Source: CSP1-5 sp964348275
Lineage (GTDB): Bacteria > Methylomirabilota > Methylomirabilia > Methylomirabilales > CSP1-5
Length of the DNA: 64,000 nucleotides
Assembly: GCA_964348275.1 (NCBI GenBank)
Contig: CAYGBT010000005.1
Coordinates: 48,391-112,390 of the forward strand
Direction of reading: 5' to 3'
Shown here: one piece after another, positions 1-8,481 of the stretch
How the letters are laid out: every line of letters begins with the position of its first letter
Numbering within the stretch: the first letter of the stretch is position 1
Position numbers and translations under genes: made by a program
The notes under the pieces: model-generated
What the model was told of the DNA's origin: nothing
The model's database searches: none
The model's input: only the letters and a program-made list of their open reading frames with translations

Positions 1-804
1 TGCCGTTCGCAGGAGAAACTCTGGGAGCTGCACGCCATAGGGATTCAACACCATGGCAAGCACACTGCCCATCACAGCCAGGGGAATCGCGACGTAAGAT
101 GGGGAAATGAGAAGAGCGGGCCGACGAGTGCGCCACAGGACGAGTGCAAGGTAGGAGAAACACCATAGCAGGAGGATTCCTAGGCCGGCTAGGACACCGC
201 CATGGAGATTCGTCCAAAGGGCAAAGAGTGGAGGAGTCCCCCACAGCCATCGACGATGACCATGTTCTAGGTGGTGTACCAGGAGCAGGATCAACGAGAA
301 GAAAAGCAATGTGAACAGTTGAGGACGAACGGTGATTAGCCCACGGATAAGCAGGGAGATCAGAGCCACCAGTAGTATGCCAGCCCGCAGCGGAGTCAGG
401 CCCTGACGGCAGAGATGTCTGAATATCAGCGCTGCAATCAGAAGGCTTACGGTGGCCTTGAGGGCAACCAGGCCCGCTGGTCCCGCTTGGCCAAACGCCA
501 AAGAGAAGATAACCTCTGCCAGCCATTCGTGGTTAATCCACAACTGGTCTCCTGTGAGGTACGAATAGGGATCGCTTTGAATAATCTTCCCCGTGTGCCA
601 AAGATCTTGCCCAAACTTGACATGGCCCCAGAGATCTGGATCAGCCCGTGTTTGAGTGAGAAGGTAAAAGACGCCGCTCATAGCAAGGCAAATCACGCTT
701 ATGTTAAACCAGCGTGAGCGCGGGTCTGCTCTTTCCGTGAAAGTATCAATGAGCATACCCGGGGAGCCGATAGGGCCTTCCATGTCTCCTCGCACGCCGC
801 CCAT
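1..804 (-). CDS. GT-C-like integral membrane protein, 3' end cut by window edge
   Basis: Open from an ATG at 804 to the left edge (268 codons, no stop), so only the N-terminal part is visible. After a cytoplasmic stretch comes a membrane segment, then an extracytoplasmic motif ADPDLWGH and a WINHEWLAEV motif, then at least five further hydrophobic segments. The acidic DPDLW motif after the first membrane helix is typical of polyprenyl-phosphate-sugar dependent GT-C transferases and of a common uncharacterised multi-pass family. It lies last in a minus-strand operon behind a flippase-like and a GT2 gene, which together would make, flip and use a lipid-linked sugar. A second ATG at 783 has AGGAG only two bases ahead, so 804 is preferred. 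Family call is by motif, not by full domain. Confidence 0.7.
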   Translation of the reverse strand, partial: MGGVRGDMEGPIGSPGMLIDTFTERADPRSRWFNISVICLAMSGVFYLLTQTRADPDLWGHVKFGQDLWHTGKIIQSDPYSYLTGDQLWINHEWLAEVIFSLAFGQAGPAGLVALKATVSLLIAALIFRHLCRQGLTPLRAGILLVALISLLIRGLITVRPQLFTLLFFSLILLLVHHLEHGHRRWLWGTPPLFALWTNLHGGVLAGLGILLLWCFSYLALVLWRTRRPALLISPSYVAIPLAVMGSVLAMVLNPYGVQLPEFLLRTA

Positions 805-867
805 AACTTCTTGCGTACCTCTCAACCCTTGTGATTTTTCCACCGCACAGCGGTCGTCCTTCGCGTT

Positions 868-1629
868 TCAGCCGAACATGTTATAGCGCAAGACGTAATA
901 CAATGCTTTGAAACCGTCCTTCCATGTGATTTTCTTCCCCTCGGCGTAGGTGCGACCCCAGTACGAGATGGGGACCTCATACACCCGCCAGCCTCCCCTG
1001 GCCATTTTGGCTGTCACCTCAGGCTCGAACCCGAACCGATCCTCCTTGAGCTCGAACTGCTGCAAGACTTCCCTTTTGAGGACCTTGTAGCAGGTCCAGA
1101 CATCGGAGAGGTTCAAGTTCGTAAATATGTTCGAGAGGGTCGTTAAGAACTTATTCCCCACATAGTGCCAGAAGAACAGGACCCGATGGGGGCCGCCCAA
1201 GAACCTCGACCCATACACGACATCTGCCATGCCCAGCCGAATGGGTTCTAAGAGCTTGAAATAGTCTTGAGGATCGTACTCCAAATCGGCGTCCTGCACG
1301 AGGATGACGTCGCCTTGGGCCTCCTGGAATCCTCGGCGAAGGGCGGCACCCTTGCCACAATTCTTCTCTTGGAAGAGAACCCTGATGGGGTCCGTGCGAA
1401 GCTGACATCCGGTCTGAGGAAGACCCACGACTGTGGAGTTATCCTTTCTGGACCGGTTCAGCTCTTGGAGAAACTCCCGCGTCCCATCAGTGGAGTGGTC
1501 GTCTACTACGATGATCTCTTTTTCGATATCGACGGCTTGGACCCGGCGTAGAAGCTCCTCAATGGTGGCCCGCTCGTTGTAGACCGGAATCACGACCGAA
1601 AGCTTGGGGGGATTCTCGCGCTCTTTCAC
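868..1629 (-). CDS. GT2 family glycosyltransferase (dolichyl/undecaprenyl-phosphate sugar synthase type)
   Basis: A GT-A fold enzyme expected to move a sugar from NDP-sugar to a polyprenyl phosphate at the inner face of the membrane. The N-terminus has the classic LSVVIPVYNE start, then VVDDHSTDGT and the metal-binding DADLEYDP (DxD-like); the rest matches DPM1/ArnC-like soluble enzymes, with no C-terminal membrane helices. I chose the GTG at 1629, which has AGAGG eight bases ahead and lies 12 bases past the stop of the flippase gene; an in-frame ATG at 1692 would overlap that gene by 52 bases and adds only unstructured basic sequence. Middle gene of a three-gene minus-strand operon. Confidence 0.85.
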   Translation of the reverse strand: MKERENPPKLSVVIPVYNERATIEELLRRVQAVDIEKEIIVVDDHSTDGTREFLQELNRSRKDNSTVVGLPQTGCQLRTDPIRVLFQEKNCGKGAALRRGFQEAQGDVILVQDADLEYDPQDYFKLLEPIRLGMADVVYGSRFLGGPHRVLFFWHYVGNKFLTTLSNIFTNLNLSDVWTCYKVLKREVLQQFELKEDRFGFEPEVTAKMARGGWRVYEVPISYWGRTYAEGKKITWKDGFKALYYVLRYNMFG

Positions 1630-1640
1630 GAGAGTGCCTC

Positions 1641-1985
1641 TTATCGCACGATCAGACTGATGCCCGTCACGACCATGGCAACGCCTATCCATTGGGTCAT
1701 TGAGAACGGCTCGGCGAGAAAACGCACCGAAAGGAGGGCAACCCAGATATAGCTCGTGGCCAAGACCGGATAGAGGACCGAAAGGTTACCGTGCTTGAGG
1801 GCGATAACCAGGAGCACAAATCCGACCCCGTGCAACGCAAGCCCTGCGATCAGGGGCCAGTTAAGGAGCCAGCTCCAGAAGTCAGAAGAGATCGAGGCAG
1901 CGCCCCATTTGAAGAGAAGCTGGCCGACGGCGGCAAGAAAAGCAGTGATCAGCACGAGTGCAATAGTCCAAAAAGGCGTGGTCAT
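1641..1985 (-). CDS. EamA/SMR-type small membrane transporter (ArnE/ArnF-like)
   Basis: A 114-residue protein with four membrane helices; GQLLFKWGA in helix 1 and LYPVLATSYIWVALLS in helix 3 are typical of the small DMT/SMR group that includes the aminoarabinose-lipid flippase halves ArnE and ArnF. Start at 1985 has GGAGG seven bases ahead. Its place directly before a polyprenyl-phosphate GT2 gene and a GT-C-like gene suggests it flips the lipid-linked sugar across the inner membrane; a general drug exporter of the SMR type is the alternative. Likely works as a dimer because it has only four helices. Confidence 0.8.
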   Translation of the reverse strand: MTTPFWTIALVLITAFLAAVGQLLFKWGAASISSDFWSWLLNWPLIAGLALHGVGFVLLVIALKHGNLSVLYPVLATSYIWVALLSVRFLAEPFSMTQWIGVAMVVTGISLIVR

Positions 1986-2718
1986 CGTCGCCCCTCCCGA
2001 AGGCCCCTTCCAAGCTTTTTCGGGGGCTTCATCACTCCTGCGTGCATAGGCATCCAGGGGGACTTGCATCCTTTATGCCATACGGGCGAGAGAACGCCGG
2101 CGAGATCGAACTCCACGTTGTAGTCCTTGCGGCTTGAAGGTACTAGCGTTCGATTGTCGCGTCCCTGTGAGATTGATGGGCCTGAGTTTATACAGAACAT
2201 ACGGCTTTCGAGGTCCACGATTGGGGTGTTATCGATGCCTCGACAAACTGAAAAGGCAAAGGTGCTGCCATCGTGCATCCGGACGCAAAAGGGTGGCTTG
2301 TTGGTGGTTCGTCGTTTTCAATCATAGAACCCCTTGGTTTGCGCAAGATACACCGACTGTCGGAGGTCGGTCTGAATGACGAGATTGGTCAAGTTGGCTT
2401 GCGCTTGTGCAATCGTTGTCCGCGCGGTCCGTAGCTGATCCGGCGACCGGTCGAGAGTAAGGGGCTGGTGAGTCCCAGTGTAAAAAGGTCAACTGGGTGG
2501 GGCTGCTGCAGTGACAGGAGCAGATATGGCTGAAGAGACATCAGTGCGGTTAGGATGAATTTGGCTTCGAACTTTGGAACAAAGGTTAACGCAGGTACTC
2601 TGAGGAGCAAGAAAAGGCCCCCGGGGCGTAGGGCCTCCGCACGTATCGAGGGAAGGCAAAGACAAATACTTTCATTGTGGAGCGGCGAAACCGGGTCAGT
2701 AGAAGGCACCGGCCCTCG
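1986..2718. other. Gene-poor stretch with a degraded TolC-like fragment
   Basis: No intact gene is visible. Both strands carry only short ORFs of unnatural composition. The one recognisable piece is a minus-strand fragment near 2318-2560 (described separately). The minus-strand promoter of the flippase operon must lie near 1990-2150 but no convincing -35/-10 pair stands out. Confidence 0.5.
2318..2560 (-). pseudogene. Remnant of a TolC-family outer-membrane efflux protein
   Basis: Read on the minus strand, one frame gives FTLGLTSPLLSTGRR, and after a frame change LRTARTTIAQAQANLTN followed by further helical sequence to a TGA at 2318. The order 'porin-like strand, SPL(F/L)xxGxR, long heptad helix rich in A and Q' is that of TolC-family repeats. 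There is no start codon in a usable place and the two parts are in different frames, so this is a decayed piece. The call rests on short motifs only and could be chance. Confidence 0.3.
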
Positions 2719-3417
2719 CTACTTCGTCTTGGATGGCGGGCTCGATGGGGCAGACTCGCGAGGCGGCGGTGGCGCGGCACGATACTCGCGGAGCCGCTCC
2801 TCGTATTCGACCTCCCCACGGCGGCCAATCCATTTCACATACCAGCGGACCTGAGGGGCGTACCAGTACTGGTCGGAGTCCCGGCCAGGCGATTCGCGGA
2901 CGACCTTGAACGCCTGAAACCGTCCTGCGGGAACGCCGATGGTCTCACTGGTTACCACAGCGAAGGTGTCGTTTTGCAAATCTTTCTTCTTACGCTGTTC
3001 GTAGATGCCACGGTGAGCCCAGCGTTCGCCGACTTCGAGGGGCCAGATGAGCCACGGTTGGGGAGGAACCATGCGGGCCTCGACCCGGCCCTTTCGTACA
3101 CTGCCAGACCATTTGAAGTCAAGGGTGAAGTAATGATCCACGTCCCCGATTCTCACCACGTAGTACGGGACCTGATTCACTTCCTTGATCTCGAGCACCT
3201 CCACAGTCTTCGTTCCTGTTTGGTTCCTGCTGGTCCAGTCATACACCCATCGGTCGCCAGGCCGCCATTCGGGAGGCGATTCGACCCGGGTGATGGGGGG
3301 TGCGAGGGCTGTGGGGGTTGGAGCTTCGCGCGCGGTACAGGCGACAAGCCAGAGACCAATGGTCCCGAGCAGGACCACCCCACAGACGGCGCGAGCATTG
3401 CCACATGAAGTCATCAT
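2719..3417 (-). CDS. Lipoprotein of unknown function
   Basis: Residues 1-27 form a lipoprotein signal with lipobox LVAC, cleaved before Cys27. The mature part (about 205 residues) begins with a Pro/Ala-rich linker and then has a beta-rich body with WRPGDRWVYDW near its start and a second similar phrase LEVGERWAHRG about 80 residues later, a pattern seen in secreted 'DUF3108/TapB-like' proteins. The tail is Pro/Ser-rich. The ATG at 3417 has AGGAG four bases ahead. Likely on the periplasmic face of the inner or outer membrane. No functional call is made. Confidence 0.75.
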   Translation of the reverse strand: MMTSCGNARAVCGVVLLGTIGLWLVACTAREAPTPTALAPPITRVESPPEWRPGDRWVYDWTSRNQTGTKTVEVLEIKEVNQVPYYVVRIGDVDHYFTLDFKWSGSVRKGRVEARMVPPQPWLIWPLEVGERWAHRGIYEQRKKKDLQNDTFAVVTSETIGVPAGRFQAFKVVRESPGRDSDQYWYAPQVRWYVKWIGRRGEVEYEERLREYRAAPPPPRESAPSSPPSKTK

Positions 3418-3578
3418 GATTCTCCTATCATTTCCGAATCGATGGGAATGTCAAGAACAATTACGCACAGCCGATTAGGGGAAGACGGTATCTCGAGGGG
3501 AAGCAGGGTCCGGGAGGTGTAAGAGAAGAAACCCGCCAAAGGAGGGAAGGTGAGTTCGGCTGTCCAGCTATCAGGCCT

Positions 3579-3949
3579 GTGGCGCTCTCTGCGGGCCTCG
3601 TCGCACTCACGATCACAGCCGGGTGGATCTGGTTCTTTGTCCACTTCGGGACCCCGTTGGATGCGCGGTTCATGGGCTTGCTCGAAACCACAGAACGCCT
3701 TCTCGGCTTCGTCGGCGTCGCGCTCCTCTTTCAGTACGGCCTCCCCTTCCTGTGCGCGGGGGCCTTCTTCTTCGGGGTTCCGGCGCGACGCCTCTGGACT
3801 GGACGGCCCGGTTTGGCATGGCCGCGGGCGCAGACGTGAACGCGCGGAATCAGGGTGGCGGGACGGCGTTGCTCATGGCGCAAAGCCACCGCACCGAAAG
3901 TCGCGCTACAATCATTCGCTTGCTGAAAGAGGCCGGAGCGCGCGAATAA
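3579..3949 (+). pseudogene. Broken membrane/ankyrin-repeat gene
   Basis: From a GTG at 3579 one frame encodes about 70 residues with two membrane helices (WIWFFVHFG and LLGFVGVALLFQYGLPF). Near 3815 this frame loses protein character, while the +2 frame picks up AAGADVNARNQGGG followed by TIIRLLKEAGAR to a stop at 3949, which is one complete ankyrin repeat. The two halves are thus out of register and most of an ankyrin array is missing. A GTG at 3550 has a perfect AGGAGGG ribosome site but is in yet another frame. Most likely the ends of a membrane-anchored ankyrin protein after an internal deletion. Confidence 0.45.
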
Positions 3950-4133
3950 CGAACCGAGTGGCAGCATTTGCACTTGGCTGTGTCGCGCCACGGGCACTAG
4001 AGCCGCAGCAGTGCCAAGCAGATATTATGTTTTATAGAGCCTAGAGGGGTCCAGGTCCCATCCCTCAGATTTTCCGCACGTGATTTGCCTCCAGCAACCT
4101 GAATTTCGACTATAATATCTTTAAAAACAATTA

Positions 4134-4202
4134 CTTGAACTTTGTGAATTCAGACGAAATACGTAGTTGACAGAATTCGGCTCAGGTTTTATACTGTTAT
4201 AT
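4134..4202 (+). promoter_or_regulatory. Sigma-70 promoter of the dnaK operon with two weak HAIR-like sites
   Basis: TTGACA at 4167-4172, a 17-base spacer and TATACT at 4190-4195 give a near-consensus vegetative promoter; transcription should start near 4202, giving a 60-base leader. The operon encodes its own HspR. HspR operators (HAIR) read CTTGAGT-N7-ACTCAAG. Two partial matches are present: CTTGAAC-N7-ATTCAGA at 4134-4154 (9 of 14) and GTTGACA-N7-GCTCAGG at 4166-4186 (9 of 14), the second overlapping the -35 and spacer. The promoter is convincing; the operators are only suggestive. Confidence 0.75.
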
Positions 4203-4262
4203 GTATAGATTTCTGTAGCGGCCAGAAAATTCACAATCAATCTTTCAGAAGGAGGACCTGAG

Positions 4263-6179
4263 GTGGCTAAGGTTATCGGAATTGATCTGGGGACGACAAA
4301 TTCTGTGGTGGCCGTCATGGAGGGTGGCGAGCCCGGCGTGATCGCGAACGCCGAGGGGGCGAGAATTACCCCGTCGGTAGTCGCCTTTACGAAGGATGGG
4401 GAGCGATTGGTCGGCCAGGTGGCCAAACGTCAGGCCGTGACCAATCCTGAAAACACCGTCTTTTCTATCAAGCGGTTCATGGGGCGCCGGTACGAGGAGG
4501 TCCTCCACGAGATCAAGCTGGTCCCGTACAAGGTGGGGCAGGGCTCAGGGGGGGATGCCCGCGTCGAGGCCCGGGGAAAACAGTACTCGCCTCCCGAAAT
4601 CTCGGCAATGATCCTCCAGAAGCTCAAGACGGATGCCGAGGCTTATCTGGGGGACAAAGTGACGAAAGCGGTCATCACCGTGCCCGCGTACTTTAACGAC
4701 AGTCAGCGTCAGGCGACCAAAGATGCGGGCGTTGTCGCCGGGATGGAGGTTCTCCGAATCATCAACGAGCCAACCGCAGCCTCATTAGCCTATGGCCTGG
4801 ACAAGAAAAAGGACCAGAAGATCGCGGTCTTCGACCTCGGGGGCGGGACCTTCGATATCTCGGTCCTGGAAATCGGGGACGGGGTCTTCGAGGTCAAGGC
4901 GACCAATGGAGACACCCACTTGGGTGGGGACGATTTCGACCAACGGGTGATTGACTGGATCGTCGCCGAATTTAAAAAGGACCAGGGGATCGACCTCAGC
5001 AAGGATCGGATGGCGCTCCAACGCCTGAAGGAGGCAGCAGAGAAGGCAAAGTGTGAGCTGTCCACCATCATGGAGACCGAGATCAATCTCCCCTTCATCA
5101 CCGCCGATGCCTCGGGTCCGAAGCACCTCAGCATGAAGCTCACCCGGTCCAAGTTGGAGCAATTGGTGGAGGATCTCGTCGACCGGACCGTGGGTCCGGT
5201 GCGCCAGTGCATGGCGGACGCCAAACTCACATCCGGACAGATCGATGAGGTGATCCTGGTCGGGGGACAGACCCGGATGCCCCGCGTGCAGCAGGTGGTG
5301 AAAGATCTCTTTGGCAAGGACCCCCACAAGGGGGTCAATCCCGACGAGGTGGTGGCGATCGGCGCTGCCATTCAGGCCGGGGTGCTGGCCGGCGAAGTCC
5401 GGGACGTGGTCCTCCTGGATGTCACACCCCTCTCCCTCGGGATCGAGACGCTGGGGAGCGTGATGACGAGACTCATCGAGCGGAATACCACCATCCCCAC
5501 TCGAAAGAGTGAGATCTTTACGACGGCGGCAGATAACCAGACGTCGGTCGAGATTCACGTGCTCCAGGGGGAGCGGGAGATGGCCAGGGACAACCGGACC
5601 CTCGGCCGATTCCACTTGGTCGGGATTCCGCCCGCCCCCCGGGGAATTCCCCAGATTGAGGTGTCGTTTGACATCGATGCCAATGGCATCCTGAATGTCG
5701 GTGCCAAGGACACGGCCACCGCCAAGGAACAGAAGATCACCATCACCCATTCGAGCGGCTTGGCGAAGGAAGAGATCGATCGGATGATGAAGGATGCCGA
5801 GGCCCACGCCGCGGAGGATAGGCAGCGTCGGCAGGAGATCGAGGCCCGAAACCAGCTCGATTCGTTGGTCTATACGACGGAAAAGATGGTCAACGAGAAC
5901 CGGGAAAAGATCCCTATGGGCGAGATCTCGGGGATCGAAGAGGCCCTCCAGGAGGGGAAGAAGGCCCTCGAAACGGGCAACGCCGATCAGATCCGTCAGG
6001 CCATCGACCGGATCACCAAGGCCTCTCACAGGATGGCCGAGGCCATGTATCAGCGGACACAGGATCAGCAGGCACCGGGCGCTCAGGCCGCCGGAGAGCA
6101 GGCTGAGGGTGGGGAACGTCCGGCAGAGGGAGACGTCGTGGACGCCGAGTTTGAAGACCTCGGTGGTGGCAAGAAGTAG
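4263..6179 (+). CDS. dnaK: Chaperone DnaK (Hsp70)
   Basis: ATP-driven Hsp70 that binds exposed hydrophobic stretches of client proteins in the cytoplasm, working with DnaJ (encoded downstream) and GrpE (not in the window). 638 residues, normal length. The ATPase domain opens with GIDLGTTNS, with the phosphate-2 motif FDLGGGTFDIS near residue 193 and the adenosine motif VILVGGQTRMP near 336; the substrate-binding domain follows from about 385 (DVTPLSLGIET), then the helical lid and a Gly/Ala/Gln-rich tail ending in VVDAEFEDLGG. Start is a GTG with AGGAGG eight bases ahead. First gene of a heat-shock operon, probably repressed by the HspR encoded four genes on. Confidence 0.98.
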   Translation: MAKVIGIDLGTTNSVVAVMEGGEPGVIANAEGARITPSVVAFTKDGERLVGQVAKRQAVTNPENTVFSIKRFMGRRYEEVLHEIKLVPYKVGQGSGGDARVEARGKQYSPPEISAMILQKLKTDAEAYLGDKVTKAVITVPAYFNDSQRQATKDAGVVAGMEVLRIINEPTAASLAYGLDKKKDQKIAVFDLGGGTFDISVLEIGDGVFEVKATNGDTHLGGDDFDQRVIDWIVAEFKKDQGIDLSKDRMALQRLKEAAEKAKCELSTIMETEINLPFITADASGPKHLSMKLTRSKLEQLVEDLVDRTVGPVRQCMADAKLTSGQIDEVILVGGQTRMPRVQQVVKDLFGKDPHKGVNPDEVVAIGAAIQAGVLAGEVRDVVLLDVTPLSLGIETLGSVMTRLIERNTTIPTRKSEIFTTAADNQTSVEIHVLQGEREMARDNRTLGRFHLVGIPPAPRGIPQIEVSFDIDANGILNVGAKDTATAKEQKITITHSSGLAKEEIDRMMKDAEAHAAEDRQRRQEIEARNQLDSLVYTTEKMVNENREKIPMGEISGIEEALQEGKKALETGNADQIRQAIDRITKASHRMAEAMYQRTQDQQAPGAQAAGEQAEGGERPAEGDVVDAEFEDLGGGKK

Positions 6180-6223
6180 CGACGAAAGATAGGAGTTCGG
6201 GAACACAAGGGAGGTCGAATGCG

Positions 6224-6673
6224 ATGGCAATGGTAAGGTGGGACCCATTCCAAGACTTGATTGCGCTGCAGGACCGCATGAATCAGCTCTTTGATCAGAC
6301 CTGGGCCCGATCCCGCAGGGAACGGGAAGGAGTCGTGGCGGCAGCGTGGTCACCTGCGGTGGACGTCTATGAAACGTCCGAAGGGATTGTCCTGAAGGCG
6401 GAGCTCCCCGGTCTAAACAAGGAAGACATCGATATTCAGATCAAGGACAATACGGTGACGCTTAAGGGGGAGCGGCACGTGGAGAAAGATGTCAAAGAGG
6501 AAAACTACCTCCGGGTCGAACGAGCCTATGGGGCATTTCATCGGACCTTCACCCTGCCGACTGCAATTCAGACCGAGAAGGTCCGGGCCGTCTTCAAGGA
6601 CGGCGTCTTGGAGCTGAACATTCCGAAGGCCGAGGATGCGAAGCCGAAGCAGATCAAGATCGAGGTGAAATGA
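6224..6673 (+). CDS. Small heat-shock protein, Hsp20/alpha-crystallin family
   Basis: An ATP-independent holdase that keeps unfolding proteins soluble for later refolding by DnaK/DnaJ. 149 residues: a short N-terminal helix (MVRWDPFQDL, the typical Hsp20 opening), an alpha-crystallin domain from about residue 42 (AVDVYETSEGIVL to GVLELNIPK) including the AxxxxGVLxL motif, and a C-terminal extension KPKQIKIEV carrying the IxI/V oligomerisation motif. It lies 44 bases after dnaK and before dnaJ, so it is part of the same stress operon. Confidence 0.95.
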   Translation: MAMVRWDPFQDLIALQDRMNQLFDQTWARSRREREGVVAAAWSPAVDVYETSEGIVLKAELPGLNKEDIDIQIKDNTVTLKGERHVEKDVKEENYLRVERAYGAFHRTFTLPTAIQTEKVRAVFKDGVLELNIPKAEDAKPKQIKIEVK

Positions 6674-6789
6674 ACGACCGCCTCAGGTCCAACGTCCAAA
6701 GTCCGAAGTCGGGCACCGATCAAGGGATTTTGTGATGGATGAAGGGGGAGGCGGGGCCCTGTTGTCTTTTGCCGGGCTGGTAGGGTGAG

Positions 6790-7899
6790 ATGGCAAAACG
6801 GGACTACTATGAGGTGCTGGGCGTTCCTCGTAATGCCTCGGAGCGGGAGATCAAGCGCGCCTATCGAAAGCTGGCCCGAAGATATCATCCCGACGTCAAC
6901 CCGGGAGATTCGGGGACTGAGGCGAAGTTCAAGGAGATCACCGAGGCGTATGAGGTTCTCACTGATCCAGCGAAGCGCCGACAGTACGATCAGTTTGGCC
7001 ATCAACTGTTTGCCTCGGCAACCGCGGAGGGAGCTGGTCCGGGGTTCGGATTCGACTTCGGCCCGTTCGCCGACTTCACTCGGCGAGGCTTTGGTGGTAT
7101 TGGGGATATCTTCTCGGACGTCTTCGGCGGGCAGCCAGAGCCCACCACGCGTTTTCGAAGGGGTGAAGACCTCCATTATGCCGTCGACTTGAATTTCGAG
7201 GATGCCATTCGGGGACTCTCCACGGAGATCACGCTCCAAAAGCATGCACCCTGTGAGGTCTGTGCGGGGAGCGGAGCGGCGCCCGGATCGGCTCCCGAGT
7301 CCTGTCCAGACTGCGGAGGCAGCGGACGACGGCAGGTCTCCCGCGGGTTTTTGAGCATGGCGTCCCCCTGCACCAGGTGCCAGGGGAGTGGGAAGGTCAT
7401 TCTTCGCCCCTGCCAAGGTTGTGGCGGCAGGGGGGTGGTCTACCGAACCGAGCGGATCAAGGTGAAGGTCCCGCCCGGAGTGGACACTGGCTCGCGTATT
7501 CGCCTCGCAGGGAAGGGGGAACCGGGGAAGAACGGTGGCCCTTCAGGCGACCTCTACGTTACCACTCGAGTCCACCCGCATCCCTTCTTTGAGCGGAAGG
7601 GGGACAACATCTACTGTACGGTCCCGATCACCATTACAGAAGCAGCGCTCGGGGCGCGGGTCGAGATCCCCACGGTGGACGGCATGGCCACGATGACAAT
7701 TCCCGCTGGGACCTCGAGTGGCCGGGTCTTCCGACTGCGAGAAAAAGGGGTGCCGCATCTCAAAGGCGGGGGGCGAGGAGATCATTATGTGACGGTTCAG
7801 GTGGTGGTTCCCGAGAATCTAGATGACCGGTCCCAACAGCTTCTCCGGGAGTTCAACCGGCTGAACCCGATGGATCCTCGGCGGGACCTGAAAAAGTAA
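6790..7899 (+). CDS. dnaJ: Chaperone DnaJ (Hsp40), type I
   Basis: Co-chaperone that delivers clients to DnaK and stimulates its ATPase. Complete type I architecture in 369 residues: J domain at 1-68 with the invariant HPD (YHPDVNPG), a Gly/Phe-rich linker to about 115, a zinc-finger domain with four CxxCxGxG motifs (CEVCAGSG, CPDCGGSG, CTRCQGSG and the slightly altered CQGCGGRG) around 150-215, then the two client-binding beta domains and dimerisation end. The linker is shorter in Gly than in the E. coli protein, closer to the CbpA/DnaJ2 type often encoded next to hspR. Confidence 0.96.
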   Translation: MAKRDYYEVLGVPRNASEREIKRAYRKLARRYHPDVNPGDSGTEAKFKEITEAYEVLTDPAKRRQYDQFGHQLFASATAEGAGPGFGFDFGPFADFTRRGFGGIGDIFSDVFGGQPEPTTRFRRGEDLHYAVDLNFEDAIRGLSTEITLQKHAPCEVCAGSGAAPGSAPESCPDCGGSGRRQVSRGFLSMASPCTRCQGSGKVILRPCQGCGGRGVVYRTERIKVKVPPGVDTGSRIRLAGKGEPGKNGGPSGDLYVTTRVHPHPFFERKGDNIYCTVPITITEAALGARVEIPTVDGMATMTIPAGTSSGRVFRLREKGVPHLKGGGRGDHYVTVQVVVPENLDDRSQQLLREFNRLNPMDPRRDLKK

Positions 7900-8004
7900 A
7901 GTTCAACAGCCGCATCCGAGGTCGAAATATCATAGGACGTCCGCCGAAGGCGAGATCTTGGGCATCCGACACCGGACCAGATACGGTTTGGGGAGGTCGC
8001 GGAT

Positions 8005-8403
8005 ATGCCAAAAAGAAAAAAGGCCGTCTACATGATCAGTGTGGTGGCGGAGATGTTTAGCGTCCACCCGCAAACGCTCAGAACTTATGAGCGGGAGGGG
8101 CTGATTCGACCAGCCAGGACTGAGGGAAACACACGGCTCTATTCCCAGGAGGACCTGGAGCGGATCGAACTCATCCTCCGTCTTACCAATGAGCTCGGGG
8201 TGAATCTCGCGGGCGTGGAGGTCATCCTCAACATGCGGGAGCGGATGGATCAAATGCGCCGGGAGACGGCGGAGGCGTTCGAGGCCGTCCTTCAAGTCGT
8301 AGGAGAAGAACTGCTCCAGCGTCGGCAGAGCCCCGGCCTCATCCCGGTCGGACGGCGGGGTTTAAGCCGGCGCGTTGCCCCTCCGAAGGGCGAATCCCCT
8401 TGA
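8005..8403 (+). CDS. hspR: MerR-family heat-shock repressor HspR
   Basis: 132 residues with an N-terminal winged helix-turn-helix: YMISVVAEMFSVHPQTLR followed by TYEREGLIRPARTEGNTR, then the MerR wing LYSQEDLERIE. This wording (HPQTLRxYExxGLxxPxRTxGxxRxYS) is characteristic of HspR, which represses dnaK operons by binding HAIR sites and needs DnaK as co-repressor. The remaining part is a helical dimer arm; there are no metal-binding cysteines. Its position right after dnaJ in the same direction fits the autoregulated dnaKJ-hspR operons of actinobacteria and other phyla. Confidence 0.92.
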   Translation: MPKRKKAVYMISVVAEMFSVHPQTLRTYEREGLIRPARTEGNTRLYSQEDLERIELILRLTNELGVNLAGVEVILNMRERMDQMRRETAEAFEAVLQVVGEELLQRRQSPGLIPVGRRGLSRRVAPPKGESP

Positions 8404-8481
8404 CACGTCCTGGGAGCTATACTACGGTCTTCGTCAGAGATAAAGAAACCACTGGTGGATTTGGAACAGGAGGAATAAGGT

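Noticed and set aside
4785..6353. A 522-codon minus-strand ORF antisense to dnaK
   Set aside because: Its composition follows from high-GC third positions of dnaK read backwards; the dnaK frame is unmistakable, and no family motif or ribosome site supports the antisense frame.
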